A stretch of DNA of 64,000 nucleotides, taken from positions 806,001 through 870,000 of the forward strand of contig NC_013757.1 of assembly GCF_000025345.1 (NCBI RefSeq), read 5' to 3'. This DNA comes from Geodermatophilus obscurus DSM 43160. GTDB taxonomy: Bacteria; Actinomycetota; Actinomycetes; Mycobacteriales; Geodermatophilaceae. Under the pieces are notes generated by a model. It was not told the origin of the DNA, searched no databases, and saw only the letters and a list, made by a program, of their open reading frames with translations. The translations under genes were made by a program, and so were the position numbers. How positions within the stretch are numbered: position 1 is the first letter of the stretch; every line of letters starts with the position of its first letter. Below are positions 16,428 to 28,372 of this stretch, piece by piece.

Positions 16428-16793
16428 GTGTCTGCCGAACCAGCTCCCGCGGTCTCCCCGCCGGGGGGCGAGGTGCCTCTTCCCCCGGCGGCCGACCCGT
16501 CCACCGCACACGTCCCCGACCCCGCCCGGTCCGCCGGGCTCACCCGCCGCGAGCACGAGGTGCTCGCCTTCGAACGGCAGTGGTGGCGCCGGCCCGGTGC
16601 CAAGGAGACGGCCATCCGCGACCGCTTCGGCCTGGCCCCGACGCGCTACTACCAGATGCTGAACGCCCTGGTCGACCGGCCGGAGGCGCTGGAGGCAGAC
16701 CCGCTGCTGGTCCGGCGGCTGCGCCGGCTGCGCGCCGCGCGGGGACAGCGGCGATCGTCTCAGTTCCTGGGCAACGGGGGCCGCGGCATCTAG
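16428..16793 (+). CDS. DUF3263 protein
   Basis: The protein has 121 residues from the GTG at 16,428, which follows a perfect AAGGAGG. The N-terminal 45 residues are Pro/Ala-rich. The DUF3263 domain follows (LTRREHEVLAFERQWWRRPG, AKETAIRDRFGLAPTRYYQM, LNALVDRPEALEADPLLVRR). The AIRDRFGLAPTRYYQ part looks like a helix-turn-helix, so DNA binding is plausible but unproven. In actinobacteria it commonly lies directly before a LytR_C protein gene, as here. Confidence 0.9.
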   Translation: MSAEPAPAVSPPGGEVPLPPAADPSTAHVPDPARSAGLTRREHEVLAFERQWWRRPGAKETAIRDRFGLAPTRYYQMLNALVDRPEALEADPLLVRRLRRLRAARGQRRSSQFLGNGGRGI

Positions 16794-16804
16794 ATTTGCT
16801 CACC

Positions 16805-18631
16805 GTGGGCAGGCACGCCGCATCAGGCGGTGACGAACTGGACCGGGTGAGCGCCCCGGTCCCGCACGGTCGGCGCCGCACCGACGGCCCGCACAGCGCG
16901 CCTCCGGTCGAGTACCCGACGAGCGACCACCCCACGGCGCCCAGTCGCAGCCGCGCCGACCGCCGGCGCGACGGGCTGCTCGACGCGGGTGAGGACCCGG
17001 GTCGCCGGCGTGCCCCGCAGGGCCGGCCGGTGCCGCCTGCGGCACCGGCCCGCGCCGCCGTCCCCGCCTCACCGCGGGGCGCCGACTCCACCGCCCGTCC
17101 AGGCAGCCCCGCCGGTGGGCCGCCCCGCCCCGCGCCGGGCGCCACCCGCGCCGGCGCTCCCGCCGCGGGTGCCGGTCGCTCGGTTGTCCCCGCTGGGGGT
17201 GCCGGTCGCCCCGCTGCCCCGGCCGCCGTCACCGCCCGGTCCGGCGCCCCCTCGCCGAGCCCCGGTGGCGTCAGGGCCCCCGCCAGGCCGGTGCCGGTGC
17301 CCGTTCCGGTCGCCGGTGCGGCCCGACCCGCCCCACCCGCCGACCGTCCCCGCGTCGCGGAGCCGGCGCCGGAGACCCGCATGCGGCTGCCGGTGCCACC
17401 CTCCGCCGCCGTCGCGGCACCCCCGGCTCCCGCGCCGCAGGCCGCTCCCCGCACCACCGTCGCCCCGTTCCAGGCGGTCCCCACCCCGGACCCCGTCGAC
17501 GGGCCCACCCCCACCCCCGCCGCCGCCCGGCCGGCCGGGACGCCCCGCCGCCGCGCCGCCGACCGGGTCAGGCCCTGGGTCGACGACGCCGCGCCGCCCG
17601 TCGCCGCCGCGCCGACCGGTCACCCCTCCGAGCCGGCCTGGTCCTCGAGCCCACCGCCGGCCGCGGCACCGGCCGCCGGCGCCGCCGCGGGCTACCGCGA
17701 CTGGACCAGCCCCTCGCGGACCCGTGACGAACACCCGGCCCCGCCGCCGGCCACCGAGGCGATCCCCGACCGCACCTCCGCCGGGTCCTCGCGCGCGGCC
17801 GCGCCGGCGACCGAGGCCATCCCGGACCGCACCCCCGCCTGGGACGACGACAAGTTCGACGACGACCGGTACGAGGGCGATCGGTACGACGAGGACGGCT
17901 ATGACGACGGGCGCTACGACGACGAGCGCCACCTCGACGGGCGCTACGACGACGAGGACCGCAGCGACGGCGACCGGGACCGCGGGGGGCCGGACACCGG
18001 CAGCTCCACCGGGGTCGTGGGCGGCCGCGCCGCCTTCCGCGCGGAGCGCCAGGCCGCCGAGGCCGAGCGTCTGCGCGCCGTCCGCGCGGCCCGGCAGGAG
18101 GAGGTGCGCAGCTCCGGGGTGCGCCGCGTCGCGGTGGGTCTGCTGGCCGTGGCCGTGGTCGCCCTCGTGGTGCTCGGCGTCTACTCCTTCACCTCGTCGG
18201 AGGCCCAGGAGGCCGCCCGCAGCAGCACGACCGAGCCGGCCCCCACGGCGCCGGCGCCGGCCGTCCCCAGCTCGGCCCTGCCGCCCCTGGACGTCCAGCC
18301 GCTGCCGCCGGTCGACGCCGCCCCCGCCGCGCCGGTGCGCGTGCCGGTGACCGTGCTCAACGCGACCGGCGTGTCCGGCCTCGCCGGGGACGTCACCGCC
18401 GAGCTGACCACCGGTGGCTGGGAGTCCGGAGGCGTCGGCGAGTACCAGGGTGCCGACGTCGCCACGACCACCGTCTACTTCACCGAGGGCGACCAGGCCC
18501 AGTACGACGCCGCCGTCCAGCTGATGCAGCAGTTCCCGCAGATCAGCGGCCCGGCGGTGCGCTTCTTCGAGGTCCCCGACGTCGCGGACCCGGGTCTCGT
18601 GGTGGTCACCACGGGCGAGTGGCGGCCCTGA
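16805..18631 (+). CDS. LytR C-terminal-domain membrane protein with long disordered N-terminus
   Basis: The protein has about 608 residues from the GTG at 16,805. Residues 1-430 are Pro/Ala/Arg-rich and low complexity, with a repeated motif ATEAIPDRT and a highly acidic Asp/Tyr/Arg block (about 345-390). A single membrane helix (RRVAVGLLAVAVVALVVLGV) lies near residue 450, a Pro-rich spacer follows, and the final 100 residues form a LytR_C domain (VPVTVLNATGVSGLAGDVTA, ending LVVVTTGEWRP) outside the membrane. A role at the cell wall is likely by family. TAGATT at 16,791-16,796, overlapping the preceding stop, could be a -10 element for a leaderless transcript. Confidence 0.8.
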   Translation: MGRHAASGGDELDRVSAPVPHGRRRTDGPHSAPPVEYPTSDHPTAPSRSRADRRRDGLLDAGEDPGRRRAPQGRPVPPAAPARAAVPASPRGADSTARPGSPAGGPPRPAPGATRAGAPAAGAGRSVVPAGGAGRPAAPAAVTARSGAPSPSPGGVRAPARPVPVPVPVAGAARPAPPADRPRVAEPAPETRMRLPVPPSAAVAAPPAPAPQAAPRTTVAPFQAVPTPDPVDGPTPTPAAARPAGTPRRRAADRVRPWVDDAAPPVAAAPTGHPSEPAWSSSPPPAAAPAAGAAAGYRDWTSPSRTRDEHPAPPPATEAIPDRTSAGSSRAAAPATEAIPDRTPAWDDDKFDDDRYEGDRYDEDGYDDGRYDDERHLDGRYDDEDRSDGDRDRGGPDTGSSTGVVGGRAAFRAERQAAEAERLRAVRAARQEEVRSSGVRRVAVGLLAVAVVALVVLGVYSFTSSEAQEAARSSTTEPAPTAPAPAVPSSALPPLDVQPLPPVDAAPAAPVRVPVTVLNATGVSGLAGDVTAELTTGGWESGGVGEYQGADVATTTVYFTEGDQAQYDAAVQLMQQFPQISGPAVRFFEVPDVADPGLVVVTTGEWRP

Positions 18632-18684
18632 CCGCGCCCGGACGTCCGCGGAACACCGGGGCGCTGCCGTGCGTTGGCGGCTCC

Positions 18685-21615
18685 GTGCGTCCCGTCCGCG
18701 GGCCCGTGCGTCCCCGCCCGCGCCCCGGCGCCCGCGCGACGTCCGCTGCCCTGCTCCTGCTGTTCACCCTGGCCGTGGCCGGGCTGCTGCCGCCGGCTCC
18801 GGCCGCAGCGGCCGAGGACGTCACCACCGAGGAGGCGCGGGTCCCCGTCGGCACGGGCGCGGACGCCGCCGAGCTGGACACCACCCTGTTCCTGCCGGCC
18901 TCGGCGAGCGCCGCGGAGCCCGCGCCGGCGGTCGTGCTCGCCCACGGCTTCGGCGGCAGCAAGGACTCGGTCGCCACCGACGCCCGCGACCTCGCCGGGC
19001 GCGGCTACGTCGTCCTCACCTACTCCGCGCGCGGCTTCGGGGAGAGCACCGGCCGGATCGGGCTCAACGACCCGCACTTCGAGGTCGCCGACCTCTCGGC
19101 GCTGCTGGACCGGCTGGCCGCGCGGGACGACGTCCTGCTCGACGCCGAGGGCGACCCGCGGGTCGGCGTCGCCGGGGCCTCCTACGGCGGGGCGCTGGCC
19201 CTGCTCGGCGCCGGCTACGACGACCGGGTCGACGCGATCGCCCCGCAGATCACCTGGAACTCGCTGACCGCCGCGCTGTTCCCCTCGCAGCTGGGGGAGC
19301 CGGCCGCCGGCACCGTCGCGGCCACCGCGCAGGCGCAGGACGGCGGGGTCTACAAGCGGCTGTGGTCGGGGCTGTTCTTCGGTGTCGGGTCGGCCCCCAG
19401 CGGCGGGCTGCTGGGCGCGCTCGGCGGCGGGGACGGCGACGGCGACGGCGCCGCCGCGGCGGCCGGGAGCCTGCCCGCGGAGCTGCCCGGCGACCTCGGG
19501 GCGATCGACCCGGCGGCGGTGGACCCGCAGGCGGTCGAGCAGCTGCTGACCTGCGGCCGCTTCACCCCCGAGGTGTGCGCGGCCTACCAGTCCGCGGCGT
19601 CCACCGGCACGCTGACCCCCGAGATCGCCGCCGTGCTGGACCGCAGCAGCCCGGCTCCGGTCCTGGAGCGCATCGAGGCACCCACCCTGCTGGTGCAGGG
19701 CACCCAGGACTCGCTGTTCGGTCTCGGCCAGGCCGACGCCAACGCCCGCGGCATCGCCGCCGACGGCACCCCGGTGAAGGTCGTCTGGTACCAGGGCGGC
19801 CACGACACCCAGGCCTCCGAGCGCACCACCGAGCAGCTGCGCGAGCAGGTGGCCGGCTGGTTCGACTGGCACCTGCGCTCCGCCGACGACCCCGCCCGAG
19901 GCCCGGACCCCGGCACCGGCTTCGAGTTCCCCGCGCCCACCGGCGTGACCGCGACGGTCGGCACCGTGCAGGGCGGCAACCGCACCGTGACCGCACCGGC
20001 GTACCCCGGTCTGGCCGGCGCCGAGCCCGCGCAGCGCTCGGCGATCGCCGTCGACGGGCCGCTGCAGCCGGTCGTCACGCCCGCGGGGGGCACGCCGGCC
20101 GCGATCACCGTCGTCCCCGGGCTCGGCTCGCTGGCCGCGGCGCTGTCCGGCACCGCGTTCGAGATCCCCGGCCAGTTCGCCGCCTTCCAGAGCGAGCCGC
20201 TCGGCGAGGCGGTGGAGGTCGTCGGCGCCTCGACGATCGACCTCGCCGTCGCCTCGCCCGGCGGCTCGGCGACCCTGTTCGCCAAGCTCTACGACGTCGC
20301 TCCCGACGGGACGGCGACCCTGCCGGCGGGCCTGGTCGCGCCGCTGGCGCTGACCGGCCTGTCCGGCGACCCCACGGCGCCGACGCAGGTCAGCGTGACG
20401 CTGCCGGGCATCGTGCACCGCTTCGAGGCCGGCCACACGATGCGCGTGGTGGTCTCCTCGACCGACCAGGCCTTCGCGCTGCCGTCCGAGGCGGCCGTCT
20501 ACTCGGTCGCGCTGGCCGCCGGCGGGGACGCCGCCGCGCTCGCCGTCCCGCAGGTCGACGGCCGCACCGAGGACCCGAGCGGCACCTCCCGCTGGTGGGT
20601 GCTGCTCGGCGTGGTGGTCGCGCTGGGCCTGCTCGGCTGGCTGGCCGCCGTCCTGTGGGGACGCCGGAGCCGCCGCCGGGTTTCGGTCGTCGAGCCCGAC
20701 GGCGAGGACGTGCCGCTGCGCTTCACCGGCGTCACCAAGGCCTACAAGGACGGTTTCGTCGCCGTCCGCGACCTCTCCTTCGAGGTGCGCCGCGGCCAGG
20801 TCCTCGGGCTGCTCGGGCCCAACGGCGCGGGCAAGACGACGTCGCTGCGCATGCTCATGGGGCTGATCCGGCCGACCGAGGGGCGGATCACCGTCTTCGG
20901 CCACGAGATCCGCCCGGGCACGCCGGTGCTGTCCCGCCTCGGCTCCTTCGTCGAGGGCACCGGGCTGATGCCGCACCTGTCCGGGCGCGACAACCTGCGG
21001 CTGTACTGGGCCGCCACCGGCCGCCCCGCCGACGACGCGCACATGGACGAGGCGATCGAGGTCGCCGGCCTCGGTGCCGCGATCGATCGGCCGGTGCGCC
21101 GCTACAGCCAGGGCATGCGCCAGCGGGTCGCGATCGCCCAGGCGATGCTCGGCCTGCCGGACCTGCTGGTCCTCGACGAGCCGACCAACGGGCTCGACCC
21201 GCCCCAGATCCACGCCATGCGCGAGGTGCTGCGCTCCTACGCCGCGACCGGCCGCACGGTGATCGTCTCCAGCCACCTGCTCAGCGAGATCGAGCAGACC
21301 TGCAGCCACGTGGTCGTCATGGCGAAGGGGCAGAAGATCGCCCAGGGCACGGTCGAGGAGATCGTCGGCACGGGCGGATCGGTGCTGGTCGGCCTGGCCG
21401 ACGACGCCGACGGCGACCGGGCGGCCGCCGTCCTCACCGGGTTGCCCGGGGTGACGGTGGAGCGCACCGACGAGGGACTGGTCGCCGACCTCGACGGCAC
21501 CGGCCGGGCGCCGGCGCTGCAGGCGCTGGTGGCGGCCGGCATCGCGGTCGACGCGTTCACGCCGCGCCGCCGGCTGGAGGACGCGTTCCTGGCACTGGTG
21601 GGGGAGGACTCCTGA
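18685..21615 (+). CDS. Secreted CocE/S15-type hydrolase fused to an ABC transporter ATPase
   Basis: The protein has about 976 residues. A signal sequence (to about residue 45) precedes an alpha/beta-hydrolase with VVLAHGFGGSKDS, the nucleophile elbow GVAGASYGGALAL, a late Asp (LVQGTQDSLFGLG) and His (WYQGGHDTQ), then a beta-rich PepX_C-like domain. A membrane helix (VLLGVVVALGLLGWLAAVLW, about 645-670) follows. The ABC ATPase (about 690-975) has GPNGAGKTTS (Walker A), YSQGMRQRVAIAQ (signature) and LLVLDEPTNGLDPP (Walker B). The hydrolase should face outward and the ATPase inward. The permease gene overlaps by ATGA. An earlier GTG at 18,619 overlaps lytR_C; 18,685 gives a more sensible signal peptide. 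The substrate is unknown. Confidence 0.85.
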   Translation: MRPVRGPVRPRPRPGARATSAALLLLFTLAVAGLLPPAPAAAAEDVTTEEARVPVGTGADAAELDTTLFLPASASAAEPAPAVVLAHGFGGSKDSVATDARDLAGRGYVVLTYSARGFGESTGRIGLNDPHFEVADLSALLDRLAARDDVLLDAEGDPRVGVAGASYGGALALLGAGYDDRVDAIAPQITWNSLTAALFPSQLGEPAAGTVAATAQAQDGGVYKRLWSGLFFGVGSAPSGGLLGALGGGDGDGDGAAAAAGSLPAELPGDLGAIDPAAVDPQAVEQLLTCGRFTPEVCAAYQSAASTGTLTPEIAAVLDRSSPAPVLERIEAPTLLVQGTQDSLFGLGQADANARGIAADGTPVKVVWYQGGHDTQASERTTEQLREQVAGWFDWHLRSADDPARGPDPGTGFEFPAPTGVTATVGTVQGGNRTVTAPAYPGLAGAEPAQRSAIAVDGPLQPVVTPAGGTPAAITVVPGLGSLAAALSGTAFEIPGQFAAFQSEPLGEAVEVVGASTIDLAVASPGGSATLFAKLYDVAPDGTATLPAGLVAPLALTGLSGDPTAPTQVSVTLPGIVHRFEAGHTMRVVVSSTDQAFALPSEAAVYSVALAAGGDAAALAVPQVDGRTEDPSGTSRWWVLLGVVVALGLLGWLAAVLWGRRSRRRVSVVEPDGEDVPLRFTGVTKAYKDGFVAVRDLSFEVRRGQVLGLLGPNGAGKTTSLRMLMGLIRPTEGRITVFGHEIRPGTPVLSRLGSFVEGTGLMPHLSGRDNLRLYWAATGRPADDAHMDEAIEVAGLGAAIDRPVRRYSQGMRQRVAIAQAMLGLPDLLVLDEPTNGLDPPQIHAMREVLRSYAATGRTVIVSSHLLSEIEQTCSHVVVMAKGQKIAQGTVEEIVGTGGSVLVGLADDADGDRAAAVLTGLPGVTVERTDEGLVADLDGTGRAPALQALVAAGIAVDAFTPRRRLEDAFLALVGEDS

Positions 21616-22481
21616 TGACTGCTCACGTCCAGCCGACCGGGGCGGTCGCCGGCTACCGGCCCGAGCGCACCCTGCGGCTGTCGGTCGAGCTGCGCAGGCA
21701 GTTCAAGCGCCGGCGCACCCTCGGGGTCCTGGCGCTCATGGTGGCGCTGCCGCTGATCCTCATCGCCGCCCTCCAGCTGGGCGGCACCGAGGAGGCCGAG
21801 GAGAACGCCCGCATCAACCTCGTCGACGTCGCCACCTCGAGCGGGCTGAACTTCACCCTGTTCGTGCTCTTCGCGACGACCAGCTTCTTCCTGGTCGTCG
21901 TCTACGCGCTGTTCTTCGGTGACACGGTGGCCAGCGAGGCCCAGTGGGGGGCGCTGCGCTACACGCTGGCCACCCCGGTGCCGCGGATGCGGCTGCTCCG
22001 GCAGAAGTGGCTGGCCGCGCTGGTGCTCTCGGTGGGCGCGCTCGTCGCCCTCGGGCTCACGGCACTGCTCGCCGGCGGCATCGCGTTCGGCTTCGGCGAC
22101 GTGCAGACGCCGGTCGGCGTCACCCTGGGTCAGGGGGAGGGGCTGCTGCGGCTGGCCGGGATGGTGGGCTACCTCGCCGTCCACCTGCTGGTCGTGGGCA
22201 CGCTGGCCTTCTGGCTGTCCACCGTGACCGACGCGCCGCTGGCCGCGGTCGGCGGGGCGGTGTTCACCATGTTCGTGTTCGCGATCCTCGACCAGGTCGA
22301 GCAGCTGGGCTCCATCCGCGACTTCTTCCCGACCGCGGAGGAGTTCGCCTGGACCGACCTGCTGCAGACCCCCGTCGACTCCGGCGACCTGTTCCGCGGC
22401 GTCGTGCAGTCGCTGCTCTACGCGGCGGTGTTCACGGCGCTGGGGTTCCGGCACTTCTCCCGCCGCGACGTCACGTCGTAG
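21615..22481 (+). CDS. ABC-2 type transporter permease
   Basis: The protein has 288 residues with six predicted membrane helices (about 36-55, 78-105, 128-155, 178-205, 210-232 and 262-280). The first cytoplasmic loop and SEAQWGALRYTLATPVPRMR, before the third helix, are typical of ABC-2 permeases of the ABC-2/NosY type. Its ATG overlaps the stop of the hydrolase-ATPase fusion (ATGA), so the two are translationally coupled and should form one transporter. A hairpin at 22,493 follows. Confidence 0.9.
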   Translation: MTAHVQPTGAVAGYRPERTLRLSVELRRQFKRRRTLGVLALMVALPLILIAALQLGGTEEAEENARINLVDVATSSGLNFTLFVLFATTSFFLVVVYALFFGDTVASEAQWGALRYTLATPVPRMRLLRQKWLAALVLSVGALVALGLTALLAGGIAFGFGDVQTPVGVTLGQGEGLLRLAGMVGYLAVHLLVVGTLAFWLSTVTDAPLAAVGGAVFTMFVFAILDQVEQLGSIRDFFPTAEEFAWTDLLQTPVDSGDLFRGVVQSLLYAAVFTALGFRHFSRRDVTS

Positions 22482-22492
22482 TACGAGGCGAG

Positions 22493-22509
22493 CCGCCCTG
22501 CGAGGGCGG
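22493..22509 (+). terminator. Hairpin after the ABC operon
   Basis: CCGCCCT-GCG-AGGGCGG forms a perfect 7-bp GC stem 11 bp after the permease stop. No U-tract follows, which is usual in high-GC actinobacteria. Confidence 0.55.
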
Positions 22510-22613
22510 GACGCGGGGACGGGCCCGGAGGGTCCTCTCCGCGTCCGCGCGCAGCGGCTCCGCGCAGCAGGGGGACGGCAGTTGGCCGCGGTGCGATCCG
22601 GAGGATCGCGGTG

Positions 22614-23435
22614 TCACAGCGACGCGCGGACGGCCTGGGCCCAGCCCTCGCCCATGGGCGCGTCGGTCACCGTCACGTTGGGGACGGCGGCCAGCAGGTC
22701 GGCCATCCCGTCGACCGTGGCCCCGTTCGCGGTGATCCACAGCCGGTCGACCGCCGGCGCCATCTCCAGGTCGCTGACGCTGTCGCCGATGGCCACCGCG
22801 TCGGCCGGGGTCAGGCCGCGGCGCTCGAGGTCCCAGGCGATGGCCGCGCCCTTGGAGATGCCGCGCGGCATCAGGTGGTAGACCCGCGGCGGCAGCCCCT
22901 CGGGCGCCAGCGTCATGCGGGACGTCACCGGGATGGCCCCGTTGTCCTTGAGCGTCAGCCAGCCCGCCCCCCGCTCGACCAGCTCGGCGTCGACGGCCAG
23001 CGGGTCGACCCGGCCGCGCAGCAGCGCGTCGGTGAGGTGGGTGGCGTGCCAGGGAGCGTGCCACTCCAGCCGGCCGGCGTGGCGGGCCAGCAGGTCCTCG
23101 ACGAGGCCCAGCTCGGCCATCACCTCCCTCGGCGCCCGGCCGGCGTACTCCTCGGGCAGCGCGCCGGTCAGCCGGTGCACGCCGCGGCCGCCGTTCCAGC
23201 TGACCACCGAGCCCAGCTCGGCGATGGCGCCGTCGGCAGCGAAGATGCGCGCGGCCTCCACCACCTGATCGAAGGTGCGCCCGCTGACCAGGACCAGCGC
23301 GACGCCGGCGCGGTGCAGGTCGTGCAGTGCGGTGGCCGGGTCGGCGGTGAGGTCGCGGGCGGCGGTGTGCCAGAAGGAGCCGCGCGGGCCGACCATCGTG
23401 CCGTCGAGGTCGGTGTAGACGACGCGCGTGCTCAC
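22614..23435 (-). CDS. HAD-superfamily hydrolase, Cof/MPGP-like
   Basis: The protein has 273 residues from the GTG at 23,435. HAD motifs are clear: motif I YTDLDGTMV (nucleophile Asp and acid/base Asp), motif II VLVSGRT, motif III Lys in GISKGAAIAWDLERRG and motif IV IGDSVSDLEMA. The cap domain lies between II and III (type IIB), as in sugar-phosphate and mannosyl-3-phosphoglycerate phosphatases. Substrate specificity cannot be read. The gene is divergent from the riboswitch-controlled threonine synthase gene. Confidence 0.85.
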   Translation of the reverse strand: MSTRVVYTDLDGTMVGPRGSFWHTAARDLTADPATALHDLHRAGVALVLVSGRTFDQVVEAARIFAADGAIAELGSVVSWNGGRGVHRLTGALPEEYAGRAPREVMAELGLVEDLLARHAGRLEWHAPWHATHLTDALLRGRVDPLAVDAELVERGAGWLTLKDNGAIPVTSRMTLAPEGLPPRVYHLMPRGISKGAAIAWDLERRGLTPADAVAIGDSVSDLEMAPAVDRLWITANGATVDGMADLLAAVPNVTVTDAPMGEGWAQAVRASL

Positions 23436-23478
23436 CGGCCCATCCTGGCCCGGCCCGCTGCGACGCCCGCGACGTGGG

Positions 23479-23484
23479 TAGAGT
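23479..23484 (+). promoter_or_regulatory. Candidate -10 box for the riboswitch transcript
   Basis: TAGAGT fits the actinobacterial TANNNT pattern and lies about 14 bp before the first stem of the SAM riboswitch, which places transcription start near 23,491. No good -35 match was found at the usual distance. Confidence 0.4.
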
Positions 23485-23497
23485 CCTGGGCGTTCCA

Positions 23498-23623
23498 CTC
23501 ATCCAGAGGGGCAGAGGGACACGGCCCGACGAAGCCCCGGCAACCGCCGCACCGCGCGTCAGCGCAGCGGAAGGTGCCAATTCCGTCCCGCGCGGCTCGA
23601 CGGCCCGATGCGGGGAAGATGAG
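23498..23623 (+). ncRNA. SAM-I (S-box) riboswitch upstream of thrC
   Basis: The conserved S-box core is readable: CAGAGGGGCAGAGGGAC, GGCCCGACGAAGCCCCGG then CAACC, and AAGGTGCCAATTCCG. Stem P1 pairs CTCATC (23,498-23,503) with GATGAG (23,618-23,623). The 3' P1 strand runs into GAGGAGG, the ribosome-binding site of thrC at 23,638. SAM binding would stabilise P1 and hide part of that site, so control is probably translational. The core fits RF00162-type rather than the SAM-IV layout. The 112-nt spacing from stem to stem is normal. Confidence 0.85.
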
Positions 23624-23637
23624 GAGGTAGTCGTCGC

Positions 23638-24957
23638 ATGACCCTGACCGCTCCCGGCTCCACCGAGACCAGCCCGGCTCTGCAGGCCGACTCCAGCGCG
23701 GGCGGCCCCGTTGCGCCGTCCCCGGCCCGCGGGCTGGTCTGTCGCAACTGCGGCGCCACCTTCGGCCTGATCGCCGAGCACGCCTGCGCCGAGTGCTTCG
23801 GCCCGCTGGAGGTCGACTACGACCCCGAGCTGATGCGGGCGGTCAGCCGCGAGCTGATCGAGTCCGGCCCGCAGAACATCTGGCGCTACGCTGCGCTGCT
23901 CCCGGTGGGTCAGGACCCGGCCGACCGCGTCACCCTCGACCCGGGCATGACGCCGCTGGTGCGCGCCGACCGCTTGGCCGCCGAGCTCGGCCTCACCGGC
24001 GGGCTGTGGGTCAAGGACGACTCGGCCAACCCCACGCACTCGTTCAAGGACCGCGTGGTCAGCCTCGCCGCCACCGCGGCCAAGCGGCTGGGCTACAGCA
24101 AGATCGCCGCCGCCTCGACCGGCAACCTGGCCAACTCGGTGGCCGCGCACGCCGCCCGCGTCGGCCTGCCCTCCTTCGTCTTCATCCCCTCGGACCTCGA
24201 GCCCGGCAAGGTCGTACAGTCCGCGGTCTACGGGCAGACGCTGGTCGCCGTCGACGGCTCCTACGACGACGTCAACCGGCTGACCAGCGAGCTCGCCGAG
24301 ACCGACGAGTTCGAGGACACCGCCTTCGTCAACCAGAACGTGCGGCCCTACTACGCCGAGGGCTCCAAGACGATGGGCTACGAGATCGCCGAGCAGCTCG
24401 GCTGGCGGATCCCGGCCCAGGTCGTCATCCCGATGGCCTCGGGCTCGCTGCTCACCAAGGTGGACAAGGCGTTCCGCGAGCTGGTCGCGGCCGGCATCGT
24501 CGAGGCCACCGAGTGGCGCATCTTCGGCGCCCAGTCGGCCGGCTGCGACCCGATCGCCACCGCCTTCGACAACGGCTGGGACGTCGTCAAGCCGGTGAAG
24601 CCGACCGGCATCGCCAAGTCGCTGAACATCGGCAACCCCGCAGACGGGCCGTACGCCCTCGACGCGATCCGGCGCACCGGCGGTGCCGTCGGCCGGGTGG
24701 ACGACGCCCAGATCGTGCAGGGTATCCGCGACCTGGCCCGCACCACCGGTGTCTTCGCCGAGACCGCCGGCGGCGTCACCACCGCGGTGCTGCGCCAGCT
24801 GGTCGAGGACGGCCGGCTGGACCCGGCGGAGGAGACCGTCATCCTGAACACCGGGGAGGGCTTGAAGACCCTCGACCCGCTGGAGCCGGTCGTCGGGCCG
24901 ACCCACCGGGTGTCGCCGTCGCTGTCGTCGGTCCGGGCGGCCGGTCTCATCGGGTGA
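23638..24957 (+). CDS. thrC: Threonine synthase (PLP-dependent), zinc-ribbon type
   Basis: The protein has 439 residues. A short N-terminal metal-ribbon-like segment ([20 protein letters not shown], near residues 31-50) precedes a fold-type II PLP enzyme. The cofactor Lys lies in [15 protein letters not shown], the phosphate-binding loop region is at [14 protein letters not shown], and [14 protein letters not shown] follows. It should convert O-phosphohomoserine to threonine. An SAM-I riboswitch controls it, so expression should fall when SAM is plentiful. That is expected for methionine genes and odd for a pure threonine enzyme. A strong GAGGAGG precedes the ATG. Confidence 0.88.
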   Translation: MTLTAPGSTETSPALQADSSAGGPVAPSPARGLVCRNCGATFGLIAEHACAECFGPLEVDYDPELMRAVSRELIESGPQNIWRYAALLPVGQDPADRVTLDPGMTPLVRADRLAAELGLTGGLWVKDDSANPTHSFKDRVVSLAATAAKRLGYSKIAAASTGNLANSVAAHAARVGLPSFVFIPSDLEPGKVVQSAVYGQTLVAVDGSYDDVNRLTSELAETDEFEDTAFVNQNVRPYYAEGSKTMGYEIAEQLGWRIPAQVVIPMASGSLLTKVDKAFRELVAAGIVEATEWRIFGAQSAGCDPIATAFDNGWDVVKPVKPTGIAKSLNIGNPADGPYALDAIRRTGGAVGRVDDAQIVQGIRDLARTTGVFAETAGGVTTAVLRQLVEDGRLDPAEETVILNTGEGLKTLDPLEPVVGPTHRVSPSLSSVRAAGLIG

Positions 24958-25168
24958 CCCCCTCGGGTGGGTGCAGCCCCCGGTTCCGGGGCGGCGACCT
25001 CCCCCTATCCGGTGTGCCGTGTGCGTGAGCCGGGTCTCACCAGGCGTTTCGTGCTGTACGTTCTCCCGCGGTTCGGTTCCACGTTCGTGTTCGACGGGCG
25101 GAAGAGCTCGACCCGGCCTCCCCGGTCGGTGGGGAGGTCGTCCGCACGCACGAAACGTGGGAGCACAC

Positions 25169-25369
25169 GTGGCACAGGGCACCGTGAAGTGGTTCAACGC
25201 CGAGAAGGGCTTCGGCTTCATCGCCGTCGACGGCGGCCAGGACGTCTTCGTCCACTACTCGGCCATCCAGATGGACGGCTACAAGAGCCTCGACGAGGGC
25301 CAGCGGGTCACCTTCGAGGTCGTGCAGGGCGAGAAGGGCCCCCAGGCCGACGCCGTGCGCAGCGCCTGA
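25169..25369 (+). CDS. cspA: Cold shock protein, CspA family
   Basis: The protein has 66 residues from the GTG at 25,169, preceded by GGGAG. It is a single OB-fold cold-shock domain with both RNA-binding motifs: RNP1 KGFGFIAVD and RNP2 VFVHYSAI, starting [13 protein letters not shown]. It binds single-stranded RNA or DNA and acts as an RNA chaperone. About 210 bp separate it from thrC, so it probably has its own promoter and an untranslated leader of roughly 100 nt or more, as cold-shock genes usually do. A perfect terminator follows. Confidence 0.93.
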   Translation: MAQGTVKWFNAEKGFGFIAVDGGQDVFVHYSAIQMDGYKSLDEGQRVTFEVVQGEKGPQADAVRSA

Positions 25370-25380
25370 CCTGAGTCGGC

Positions 25381-25416
25381 CGGAGGCCCGGTCCCCCGTG
25401 GGGGGCCGGGCCTCCG
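25381..25416 (+). terminator. Strong terminator hairpin after cspA
   Basis: CGGAGGCCCGG at 25,381-25,391 pairs with CCGGGCCTCCG at 25,406-25,416, and TCCCCC pairs with GGGGGG inside. This gives a stem of about 17 bp with a tiny loop, 12 bp after the cspA stop. Confidence 0.8.
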
Positions 25417-25596
25417 TCGTGTCCGGCGGGTCACGTCTCGTCGCGCCCCGTGACAGGGCGGCTCGGCACGCCGTCGGCCGGTCCGCGGGAGCCGGTGCCG
25501 ACGAGCTCGCGGACCGGAGGGGCGTGCCCCTCGCCCGGGCGGGCGGGAGGCTCTGCCCGGTGTGCCCGTCGGGTACCGGCCGGACGAGGAGGACTC

Positions 25597-28372
<2,776 letters not shown>

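Noticed and set aside
18475..21309. 944-codon open frame on the minus strand
   Set aside because: It is antisense to the hydrolase-ATPase gene and reads as low-complexity Arg/Gly/Ala text, an artefact of high GC.
23498..23623. SAM-IV riboswitch
   Set aside because: The order and text of the core (GAGGGAC, GGCCCGACGAAGCC, AAGGTGCCAATTCC) follow SAM-I rather than the SAM-IV consensus I know.
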